Source: Candidatus Hydrogenedentota bacterium (GTDB taxonomy: Bacteria; Hydrogenedentota; Hydrogenedentia; Hydrogenedentales; JAEUWI01). Taken from it: a stretch of DNA of 64,000 nucleotides. A model generated the notes under the pieces. It searched no databases. It saw only the letters and a program-made list of their open reading frames with translations, and was not told the origin of the DNA. Made by a program: the position numbers and the translations under genes. The stretch lies in assembly GCA_016182605.1 (NCBI GenBank), contig JACPGE010000089.1, positions 35,340-99,339 on the forward strand. Direction: 5' to 3'. Below, in pieces: positions 8,423 to 15,573 of the stretch. Every line of letters begins with the position of its first letter. Position 1 is the stretch's first letter.

Positions 8423-9349
8423 ATGCAGATGTCGCGTTTGTGTCTCGCGCTTGGGGCGCCGTTTCTCGTCTTGATCGGCCTGCCCGTGTTTGCCGTGCCC
8501 TTACCGTTGGAGGCCAGACTGGAAGGGGATTCGGTCCATATCCTGGTGGACGGGGCCCTGTTCACCACCTACAAGACCGGCGCGGAGCAGAAGTACCCGT
8601 ACTTCTATCCCGTGATGGGCCCTTCGAGCGGTGCGCCGGTTAGCACGGAGACCAGTGAGCCCTATCCCCACCATCATTCGCTCTTCTTCGGCTGCGACCG
8701 GGTGAATGGGGGGAACTATTGGCAGGAGAGCAACGCGCAGGGTCAGATTCGTTCGCAGGAATTGGCGCTTGGCGTGGAACGCACGGGGGAGCGGGTATCC
8801 TTCACGAATACCTGCGTCTGGCAGCGGCCGGGCGAGGAGCCCATCCTTTCCGACAAACGGCACTTCGCTTTTTCCGCGCCGTCGCCCGGCATCCGGATAA
8901 TCGATGCGGCCTTCGAACTGACGCCCCTTGTGGAAGTCACGATCGAGAAGACCAACCACTCGCTGTTTGCCGTGCGCATGGTTCCGGAACTGAGTGTGGA
9001 ACGCGGCGGAGCCCTGATCAATGCCGCGGGACAGCGTGGAGAGAAGGACACCTTCGGGCAGGCCTCCCCCTGGATGGACTATGCGGGCACGCGCGATGGG
9101 GTGGGAGAGGGTCTGGCCATCTTGCAGCATCCCGGCAACGCGGGTTTCCCGGAGCCCTGGTTTACGCGGGACTACGGATTTTTTTCGCCCACGTCCATGT
9201 ACTGGCTTCCTGGCGGCAAGCTGGTGCTTCCCCAAGGGGTTCCCGTGGTGTGGCGTTACCGGGTGATTGTGCACGCCGGCTCCGCGGAAGCGGCGGGGAT
9301 TGGAGCGCTCTTCGAAGACTACGCCCGGCACGCCGCAAAAGCGCCGTGA
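8423..9349 (+). CDS. Secreted DUF6807 (PmoA-like) family protein
   Basis: 308 residues from the ATG at 8423, five bases after a GGGGGAG box that overlaps the end of the previous gene. A signal peptide (about residues 1-24, ending VFAVP) precedes a beta-rich domain with PYFYPVMGPSSG, YPHHHSLFFGCDRVNGGNYW and WMDYAGTRDG, features of the DUF6807/PmoA group. The name PmoA comes from an annotation link to methane monooxygenase that this gene does not share; no methanotrophy genes are present. In planctomycete-like bacteria these proteins are found among sugar-degradation genes, but no reaction is established. Confidence 0.82.
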   Translation: MQMSRLCLALGAPFLVLIGLPVFAVPLPLEARLEGDSVHILVDGALFTTYKTGAEQKYPYFYPVMGPSSGAPVSTETSEPYPHHHSLFFGCDRVNGGNYWQESNAQGQIRSQELALGVERTGERVSFTNTCVWQRPGEEPILSDKRHFAFSAPSPGIRIIDAAFELTPLVEVTIEKTNHSLFAVRMVPELSVERGGALINAAGQRGEKDTFGQASPWMDYAGTRDGVGEGLAILQHPGNAGFPEPWFTRDYGFFSPTSMYWLPGGKLVLPQGVPVVWRYRVIVHAGSAEAAGIGALFEDYARHAAKAP

Positions 9350-9356
9350 ATTTGGG

Positions 9357-10832
9357 CTACGGAATGTACCGCAAGAGCTTCTTGCATTCCACGAAGTAGA
9401 AGTCCCGGATGTGCTCGCCCTTGCTGTATATGGGAAAAGTCTGCACGGGCCCAATCGATTCGAAGCACGCCGCGAGACCGGCGAGAGTGCTTTCGCCCGG
9501 CGCCGACCCGTAGACCCACAGGGCATCGCGCCCCATCTCCCCGGCGAAGCCGTTGTCCCAGTATTGATAGTTGCGGCCATAGACGCTGTGGCCCTGAAAG
9601 AGGCGGAACTGAGGGTGGCCGGGGGTGTGGAAGCCCAGCGTGGCGCACATGCCGTATCCCGGTGTGATGAGGAAGATATCGGGCGCCGCTTCGAGTCGGC
9701 GCGCCACTTCCTGGCCGGTCTCTTCGTTGCCCACATGCCAATACAGATCCGCGTTGCTTATGCGGGCAATGACCTTCGGCGCATATTGCCACGTCAGGAG
9801 AATCCCGTACAGGAAGATCAGCGAGGCGCATGCTGTAATCAAGGCGGGCCGCCACAGGCGCCGCAGCCCGCCGGCATCGTCCGCGAAGACCACGCGTGGC
9901 ACGGCAATGCACGCGCCGATGTAGCCCGCGGTCGTCCAGTAGGTGCCCACCGGTTTGGCAAAGGCGACCGCGAGGAAGAAGAGGAAGACCGTCGAACTGA
10001 TGCATGCCCAGAAGAGGTCTTCGCTGTTGCCGCGCAGCCCGCGCTGCCACAGACCCAGCATGATGCCCAGGTAGAGCACAAAGAGCACGGGGGAGACGTT
10101 GAGGCTCTGGAAGAGCCAGAACTCGCCGAAGGATTGGAGTCCGGCGCTCTCTCCATGGCGCTCAGACAGGTTGAATGCGAAGGTGGCCCAATCGTGCTGT
10201 GCATTCCAGATGAAGAAGGGCAGGAGCATCACGAGGCCCACCAGGCCGCCCAGCCAGGGTCCCCGGCTCCAGAGCAGCGGGCGGTGTTCCCGGGAGAGGA
10301 GGAGGTAAAGTGCGCCGGCGGGAATGAAAAGCACATGGATGAACTTGCTCATGAGGCCCAGACCGAGAACGAGACCAAAGGCGTACCACCGCGCGGGATG
10401 CGCGCCGAAAATGGCGCGGTGATAGGCGTAGATACACAGCGTCCAGAAGAACAGCGACGCCGGGTCGGTGGAGCTGTAGAGGAAATAGACGTTGAGAATG
10501 GGGACGAGATGAAAAAGCATGCCTGCCCAGAAGCCCTGGCGTTCGTCGCCGGAACTGAGGGCCGCGAGGCGGTAACACAGGCAGGCCGACAGGGTCATGA
10601 GGAGGACGGAGCCTGCGCGCACCCCGAGTTCGTTAATGCCGAGCAGGCTGGTGCCGAGGAAGATGATCCACGCGGTCATGGGCGGGTGATCGTAGTAGCC
10701 AAAAGCCAAATGGCGCGACCATTCCCAATGGTAGGCCTCGTCGCCCGTGAGGGGGAAGGTCGCCGCCAGAAGGATGCGGCCCACCGTGAGTGCGAGCGTA
10801 ATCGCGATGAATCTGTTGCGGTATCGGTTCAA
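9357..10832 (-). CDS. GT39-like (ArnT/PMT-type) integral membrane glycosyltransferase
   Basis: 491 residues from a TTG at 10832 with GGAG six bases upstream. The N-terminal motif LTGDEAYHWEWSRHLAFGYYDHPPMTAW (about 28-55) holds the catalytic Asp-Glu and the YYDHPP signature of GT39 dolichyl/undecaprenyl-phosphate sugar transferases. At least ten transmembrane segments follow, then a soluble C-terminal domain of about 120 residues. The enzyme should transfer a sugar from a lipid-phosphate donor to a lipid or protein outside the membrane. Donor and acceptor cannot be deduced. It is convergent with the DUF6807 gene, only seven bases apart. Confidence 0.9.
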   Translation of the reverse strand: MNRYRNRFIAITLALTVGRILLAATFPLTGDEAYHWEWSRHLAFGYYDHPPMTAWIIFLGTSLLGINELGVRAGSVLLMTLSACLCYRLAALSSGDERQGFWAGMLFHLVPILNVYFLYSSTDPASLFFWTLCIYAYHRAIFGAHPARWYAFGLVLGLGLMSKFIHVLFIPAGALYLLLSREHRPLLWSRGPWLGGLVGLVMLLPFFIWNAQHDWATFAFNLSERHGESAGLQSFGEFWLFQSLNVSPVLFVLYLGIMLGLWQRGLRGNSEDLFWACISSTVFLFFLAVAFAKPVGTYWTTAGYIGACIAVPRVVFADDAGGLRRLWRPALITACASLIFLYGILLTWQYAPKVIARISNADLYWHVGNEETGQEVARRLEAAPDIFLITPGYGMCATLGFHTPGHPQFRLFQGHSVYGRNYQYWDNGFAGEMGRDALWVYGSAPGESTLAGLAACFESIGPVQTFPIYSKGEHIRDFYFVECKKLLRYIP

Positions 10833-11003
10833 TACAGGCTCCGGGCCAGGTCTGGGATGTGCGTAGTGGCTGTGGCGGGAGGAGGATGGACAGATTATAG
10901 GAGACCCGCCCCGCGAACCTCCACTTTGGAACCTGTTCGCTTTGGATTTGGAGAAGTCCCCCTGGCTGCTCTACAATAGGGGAGGCGGGACGAAAGGGCG
11001 TTC

Positions 11004-11936
11004 ATGGCAAGAACCGGGTTTGTTTATCATGCGGATGTGGTGCGGCACGACACGGGACCGATGCATCCGGAGTGTCCCGATCGCATGCGATCCATCCTGG
11101 ACGCCGTGAAAAAGGCGGGCCTGGAACTGACGGAGATCGAGGCGCTTCAATCCGGCCACACCGATCTGCTCCGGGTGCACACCGAGCAGCATATCGCCGA
11201 AGTGCTCCACCACTGCACGAGCGCCGCGCGCTACCCCGATCCCGACACCCCCATGGGGGCGGGCTCTTGGGAGGCCGCCATGTGGTCCGCCGGCGCGGGG
11301 CTTGCCGCGTGCAATGCGGTGTTGAACGGCAGAGTGGACAATGCGTTTACGGCGATGCGCCCGCCGGGACACCACGCCGAGCGCGATCGCGCCATGGGCT
11401 TCTGCCTGTTTAACAACGTGGCGGTGGCGGCGCGGTGGTTGCGCGCGGAGGCGGGTTTGAACCGGGTGGCGATCATCGATTGGGACGTGCACCACGGCAA
11501 CGGCACGCAGAATATTTTCTATGAAGACGACGCGGTCTATTATGTGAGCATGCACCAGCACCCGTTTTATCCCGGCACGGGCCACCCGCACGAGCGGGGC
11601 AAGAACCGGAGCAATTTGAACATTCAGATGCCTGCCGGTGGCGATGAAGAGAACTGGCTGAGCGCGCTCGACAACGAGATCCTTCCCGAACTGGAGCGCT
11701 TCGACCCGGATTTTCTGTTGCTTTCGTGCGGCTTCGACGCGCATCAAGGCGATCCCATTGGCGGCCAGCGCCTGTCGACGGAAGCCTTCGCCGAGATGAC
11801 CCGGAGGATACGGCCCGTTGCCAATGGCAAGGTTGTTTCGCTCCTGGAAGGCGGCTACAGCCTGCGCTACCTTGGCGAGGCCGCCGTTGCGCATGTGCAG
11901 GCGCTGCGATCATTCAATGGGAAGGCGCCGCACTGA
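11004..11936 (+). CDS. Histone-deacetylase-like (AcuC/HDAC superfamily) amidohydrolase
   Basis: 310 residues, start ATG 11004 with AAAGGG five bases upstream. The catalytic motifs of the zinc-dependent HDAC superfamily are intact: HPECPDR near 18, MRPPGHHAERDRAMGFCLFNNVAVAA (about 117-142) with the tandem His, DWDVHHGNGTQNIFY near 157, SCGFDAHQGDP near 232, and LEGGYS with the catalytic Tyr near 283. Bacterial members deacetylate polyamines, acetoin-related compounds or protein lysines; the substrate is not predictable here. It stands alone between divergent and convergent neighbours. Confidence 0.94.
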   Translation: MARTGFVYHADVVRHDTGPMHPECPDRMRSILDAVKKAGLELTEIEALQSGHTDLLRVHTEQHIAEVLHHCTSAARYPDPDTPMGAGSWEAAMWSAGAGLAACNAVLNGRVDNAFTAMRPPGHHAERDRAMGFCLFNNVAVAARWLRAEAGLNRVAIIDWDVHHGNGTQNIFYEDDAVYYVSMHQHPFYPGTGHPHERGKNRSNLNIQMPAGGDEENWLSALDNEILPELERFDPDFLLLSCGFDAHQGDPIGGQRLSTEAFAEMTRRIRPVANGKVVSLLEGGYSLRYLGEAAVAHVQALRSFNGKAPH

Positions 11937-11968
11937 GGTCCGGGCGGGGGTCTCAGGCCGGTTGAATG

Positions 11969-13417
11969 TTATTGCGGCGTGGCGGGCGGTGCGCCCTGCT
12001 CCATGGCGTGGTACATCAGGAAGAAGCGCAGCACCTGATCCTCGCTCCAGAAGCGGGTGCGCCAGGGGGCCGCGCCCGAGACAAAACCCACGTGTCCGCC
12101 GTGCGTGCTGAATTGGGGATGGAGCCACGGTGACGCGTCCGCCTTCTCCCAGGGGATGGTCTCCGCGGGATTAAAGGGGTCATCCGCGGCCGTGAGCAAG
12201 AGGGTGGGCACGCGAATCGCCGGAATGAACTGGTGGCAGCCGACTTTCTCGTAGTAGTCCCCCGCGTCCTTGAACCCGTGCAGCTTTGCGGTCACGAGGG
12301 TGTCGAAGGCGTAAAAATCCTTGCAGTTCTTCACGGCCTCCACATCGAAGACACCGGGGAACTGTTTCTCCTTTTCCAGCGCCTTGGGGATGAGCGTTTC
12401 CAGGAAGTTGTTGAGGTAGAGTCCGCCGAGCACCTTGTGGAAGTCCGGCGCGCTGATCACGGGGTTAAACGGCGCGGAAACCACGGCGGCGCCACGCACC
12501 TGTTTCGGCACGGCGTCGCCCTGTTCGCCGAGCCACTTCGCGACGACGTTCGCGCCGAGGGAAAAGCCCAAGAGATAGATCGGGCGGTCCGGATTGCGCT
12601 GGATGAGTGTCCGTACGACAAAATCGATGTCGGTGGTTTCGCCCATGTGATAGATGCGCTGGGTCTTGTTGATCTCGCCGCTGCACGAGCGGAATTCCAT
12701 GGTGGTGGCGGTCCAGCCGATATCACGGAAGGCGCGGTGAAAGCCGAGGATGTAGGACGACTTGACGCTGCCTTCCAGGCCGTGCAGCAGCAGCACCTGT
12801 GGCGCATCCTGCGCGCCTTCGAGGGTGCGGATATAGAGGAAGTCGCCGTCGGGCGTGGTGAGGCGCTCGCTATCGAAAGGAAGGGGCGATTTGTCCCGGA
12901 ACATGTTCCAGATGGTCTGAAAGTGTTGACCGCGCAGCCACCACGCGGGCTGAAAGGGGTGATCGTTCAAGACGGCCATGACGGCGGCCTTCCGGGCATC
13001 CTGTGTTGGCGGGGCAGCGGGGAGGATGGACACGACGCCCTCCCGCAGGCGTTGAAAGCCACGGTCCGCCGGGAAGATCCGGTCGGTGAGCAGGATTGCA
13101 AGCGCCAGGGCGACGAGGTAGCCGAAGAAGTGGATGGTGCGGCGTCCCCGGGCGTGTTCCGCTTCCCAGATCCAGTAAAGGGGTAGCGTAACGGGTGCGG
13201 CGGCGACAAACGCGGCGAGCCAGAGCCAGCGTCGCACGCCACCATTGTGATTGGTTATGGCGTGGATCCCAAAGCAGATTGAGCCGGCGGCATAGAGCAG
13301 CATGGTCCAGGGCCACCAGGCGAGGAGGAAGCCTGCGGCGGCCAGAAATAGGAACACCTTCCCGAGCGCGAAGAAACGCGCCTGGTCCAATCGCCGTTCC
13401 TGTATGGCTTCACCCAT
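11969..13417 (-). CDS. YheT-like alpha/beta hydrolase with extra N-terminal membrane domain
   Basis: About 482 residues from ATG 13417; a GTG at 13429 abutting the previous stop is the alternative. The first 120 residues hold three or four membrane helices (FLFLAAAGFLLAWW, LYAAGSICFGIHAI, WLAAFVAAAPVTLPLYW, FGYLVALALAILL). The rest is a COG0429/YheT-type hydrolase: LLLHGLEGSVKSSYI for the oxyanion region, nucleophile elbow GFSLGANVVA, the acid in TAADDPFNP, and the His in STHGGHVGFV. Relatives are poorly characterised esterases. The membrane domain is not part of ordinary YheT, so this is a fusion. It follows the aldolase gene directly. Confidence 0.86.
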   Translation of the reverse strand: MGEAIQERRLDQARFFALGKVFLFLAAAGFLLAWWPWTMLLYAAGSICFGIHAITNHNGGVRRWLWLAAFVAAAPVTLPLYWIWEAEHARGRRTIHFFGYLVALALAILLTDRIFPADRGFQRLREGVVSILPAAPPTQDARKAAVMAVLNDHPFQPAWWLRGQHFQTIWNMFRDKSPLPFDSERLTTPDGDFLYIRTLEGAQDAPQVLLLHGLEGSVKSSYILGFHRAFRDIGWTATTMEFRSCSGEINKTQRIYHMGETTDIDFVVRTLIQRNPDRPIYLLGFSLGANVVAKWLGEQGDAVPKQVRGAAVVSAPFNPVISAPDFHKVLGGLYLNNFLETLIPKALEKEKQFPGVFDVEAVKNCKDFYAFDTLVTAKLHGFKDAGDYYEKVGCHQFIPAIRVPTLLLTAADDPFNPAETIPWEKADASPWLHPQFSTHGGHVGFVSGAAPWRTRFWSEDQVLRFFLMYHAMEQGAPPATPQ

Positions 13418-13429
13418 GGCCTTGCACAC

Positions 13430-14401
13430 TTACCCTGATTGCTGCCCAGCGCGTTGTTCTACCTGATCCCGGGCACGCTTTTCCAGCGCCAGGGCTGCCT
13501 GGACCATGGCCGGGGTGGCGTCGCGCACCGCATCCGTCACGGTATCCAGGGCGGTGCGCACGCGGGCGGTATCAAAGATGCGCTGGGCATGGAGCAGGTG
13601 TTTGAAGAAGTGGATGGAGATGGCGAGGCCCTGGTTGGAGAATTTCAGGATGGGCTGAAGTTCATTCCAGAGCGCGGTGAATGCCGTCATGTTTCCAGCG
13701 CCGTACAAGCGGTGGAGGGCGGTGTAGGTATAGTGGAGCCCCGTGGGCATGAAGGCGTGGACACCCCGGGCGAGGCCATCGGGCATCTCGGTTACGGCCC
13801 AGCCGCCCGCCACGTGGAGCCGGCCCTGGGTGCGATCCAGCATCTCGCTGTATTTGGGTCCGGCGGGGGTGACTTCGATTTTGTACGACGTGAATGCGGG
13901 GATTTCCGCGAAGAGTTGCGTTATGAACGGCGCGGGGATGCCAGTGCCCGAGGGGTCCCAGTCCTGAATCATGATCATAGGGGGATCGAGATCGACGAAG
14001 GGTTGCAGGGCCTCGCGGTAGGCGGCCTCCTCCGTGAAGGCCAGGTTGACGAGGATGCCGTCCGCCCCGGCTGCGAGGCCGTCCCGCGCGGCGGTCACGC
14101 TGGTTTCCAGATCGCGCGCGGCCGTGCCCACGATGATGGGCACACGGCCCCGTACCGATTGTGCGACGGAGGCCACGATATCGCGGCGCTCGGTCAGGCT
14201 CAGTTCAAAGACCTCGCCTGCGAGTGCGGGCACGAGAAATCCCGCCACGCCCGCTTCCAGCGCGTAGGCCACGTGGCGCGTCACGCCGTCCAGGTCAATC
14301 GCATTCTCCGTGGTGAACGGGGTGTTCAATACCGTGATAATGCCGCGCCAGTGGGCGGCAGGATCGGAGAGGATTTGCTCGAGTGGGAGCGAGGGTGTCA
14401 T
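13430..14401 (-). CDS. Dihydrodipicolinate synthase-superfamily aldolase, atypical active site
   Basis: 323 residues with a DapA/NanA TIM barrel: PFTTENAIDLDGVTRHVAYALEAGVAGFLVPALAGE at the start and a candidate Schiff-base Lys in FTSYKIEVTPAGP near 173. DapA itself has a Thr-Thr pair after the first glycine motif and a catalytic Tyr in a YNVP motif. Here the corresponding stretches read VPALAGE and MIQDWDPSGTG, with neither Thr-Thr nor Tyr. It is therefore probably not a lysine-pathway enzyme but another pyruvate-type lyase or hydratase. The hydrolase gene begins 0-12 bases downstream, suggesting a two-gene operon. Confidence 0.85.
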   Translation of the reverse strand: MTPSLPLEQILSDPAAHWRGIITVLNTPFTTENAIDLDGVTRHVAYALEAGVAGFLVPALAGEVFELSLTERRDIVASVAQSVRGRVPIIVGTAARDLETSVTAARDGLAAGADGILVNLAFTEEAAYREALQPFVDLDPPMIMIQDWDPSGTGIPAPFITQLFAEIPAFTSYKIEVTPAGPKYSEMLDRTQGRLHVAGGWAVTEMPDGLARGVHAFMPTGLHYTYTALHRLYGAGNMTAFTALWNELQPILKFSNQGLAISIHFFKHLLHAQRIFDTARVRTALDTVTDAVRDATPAMVQAALALEKRARDQVEQRAGQQSG

Positions 14402-14504
14402 TCTTGAATCCAGGCGGGTCGGTGTTGCGTCTCATGAATAGTGGGCGCATTATGGTCTGCTCTTGCACAAATCACAACCCGATCCGGAACTGGAGTATCA
14501 TCCC

Positions 14505-15209
14505 TTGAGGAAGTTTATTGCACTCGTTGTTGGAGCCGTGGTGGGTATTGCGGCGGCAGGCGGCTACATTTGGTGGAGCTACGAAGAGGCGAAGCCGGTG
14601 CCGGTCGGCGCGCCGACGCCGCCACCCACGGGCGAGGGCTGGATTAACCTGCTGGATGAGGCGCACAAGGCTGGCTGGAAGAATATTTCGGACGACGCGC
14701 AGATCTTCGAGATCGCCAACGGGGAATTGCACGTTCACGGCATCACCATCACCCCCTTGCGCTACGCGGGCTACACGGCGGAGCGTTTCGGCGATTTCGA
14801 TCTGCACGTGGAGTTCAAGTACGAGCCCGGCGCCAACAGCGGCATCTTTCTGCGCATGCAGGAGGGTGACCCCGATCGCCGCGGCTTCGAGGTGCAGGTG
14901 CAGGACGATTTCGGGAACCCGCCCGGCAAGAACTCCTGCGGCGCAATCTATGACGTGGTGACGCCCATGTTCAATATGGCGCGGCCAGCCGGTGAATGGA
15001 ATTCCTACGACATCTCTCTGCGCGGTCCGAACGTGGAGATTGTCATGAACGGCTGGCTCATCATCAAGACGGACTTCTCCAAGATGACGACACCCCTGGG
15101 CAAGTTCGACATTCCCTATGCAGAGATGATTCCCGATGGCCTGATTGCGATTCAGGATCATGGGGGAGAGGCCTGGTACCGGAACTTCTTGATCAAGCCG
15201 GTGAAATAA
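14505..15209 (+). CDS. Membrane-anchored DUF1080 (3-keto-disaccharide hydrolase type) protein
   Basis: About 234 residues from a TTG at 14505 with GGAG nine bases upstream; a TTG at 14463 is another option. A short basic start and one hydrophobic segment (ALVVGAVVGIAAAGGYIWW) give an N-terminal anchor or signal peptide. The DUF1080 jelly-roll follows: GWINLLDEAHKAGWKN, FGDFDLHVEFKY, NSGIFLRMQEGDP, GFEVQVQDDFG, CGAIYDV, PAGEWNSYDI, and the closing GLIAIQDHGGEAWYRNFLI. This family includes 3-keto-glucoside hydrolases and carbohydrate-binding forms, and is very common in planctomycetes and their allies. The substrate is unknown. Confidence 0.88.
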   Translation: MRKFIALVVGAVVGIAAAGGYIWWSYEEAKPVPVGAPTPPPTGEGWINLLDEAHKAGWKNISDDAQIFEIANGELHVHGITITPLRYAGYTAERFGDFDLHVEFKYEPGANSGIFLRMQEGDPDRRGFEVQVQDDFGNPPGKNSCGAIYDVVTPMFNMARPAGEWNSYDISLRGPNVEIVMNGWLIIKTDFSKMTTPLGKFDIPYAEMIPDGLIAIQDHGGEAWYRNFLIKPVK

Positions 15210-15381
15210 GTTTGCGTTTCGGGTACGGTCCCGAACGCCACGAACTTTTCGTGCGGTATTGAGTTCGGGAGTGGCTTTCAAGATTTTCTGCTTGTTTGAT
15301 GGGGTTCAGGCGGGTGCTTCGACGCGGAATGCCTACGCTCATCGAGCGAAGGCCTACTTGGATGGCGTGCCTAAATAGTAG

Positions 15382-15404
15382 CACGCTGCTCGCCGAGCGG
15401 CGTG
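15382..15404. repeat. REP-like palindrome, copy 1
   Basis: CACGCTGCTCG and CGAGCGGCGTG are reverse complements apart from one G-T wobble, around a single central C. A related palindrome is at 56211-56237, and both are followed by ATTGG. It could fold as a hairpin on either strand. Confidence 0.6.
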
Positions 15405-15526
15405 ATTGGGGTGAGGCGGTAAAATCGGCGCCGGTACAGTCCGCTGGGCTTGCGGGCATGCGCGTTTGTGTCCCGAGTACAGTCCCCGCCGGTGGGGGAT
15501 GGTGTTGCGGCCTGGAATAAAATGGG

Positions 15527-15559
15527 AAAGGGCGTTCACCTTGCGCGTGAACGCCCTTT
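15527..15559 (-). terminator. Hairpin terminator of the beta-helix protein gene
   Basis: A perfect 13-base inverted repeat: AAAGGGCGTTCAC at 15527-15539, loop of seven, GTGAACGCCCTTT at 15547-15559. It lies 14 bases beyond the stop codon at 15574 of the minus-strand gene and on that strand is followed by CCCATTTTATT. It may also serve the convergent DUF1080 gene. Confidence 0.72.
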
Positions 15560-15573
15560 GGGGTTGATGTGGA

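Larger units (their letters stand above)
15210..15573. repeat. Intergenic repeat cluster between convergent genes
   Basis: No gene is supported. The stretch contains a 41-base module (15312-15352) with a diverged copy at 56350-56390 (34 of 41 identical by eye), a near-perfect palindrome (15382-15404), two GTACAGTCC elements (15434 and 15477-15494) with relatives near 56.1 and 63.8 kb, and a terminator-like hairpin (15527-15559). Confidence 0.6.

Noticed and set aside
8423..9349. Methane monooxygenase subunit (PmoA)
   Set aside because: The name is attached to the DUF6807 family only; the protein is a soluble secreted beta protein without membrane helices or copper motif.
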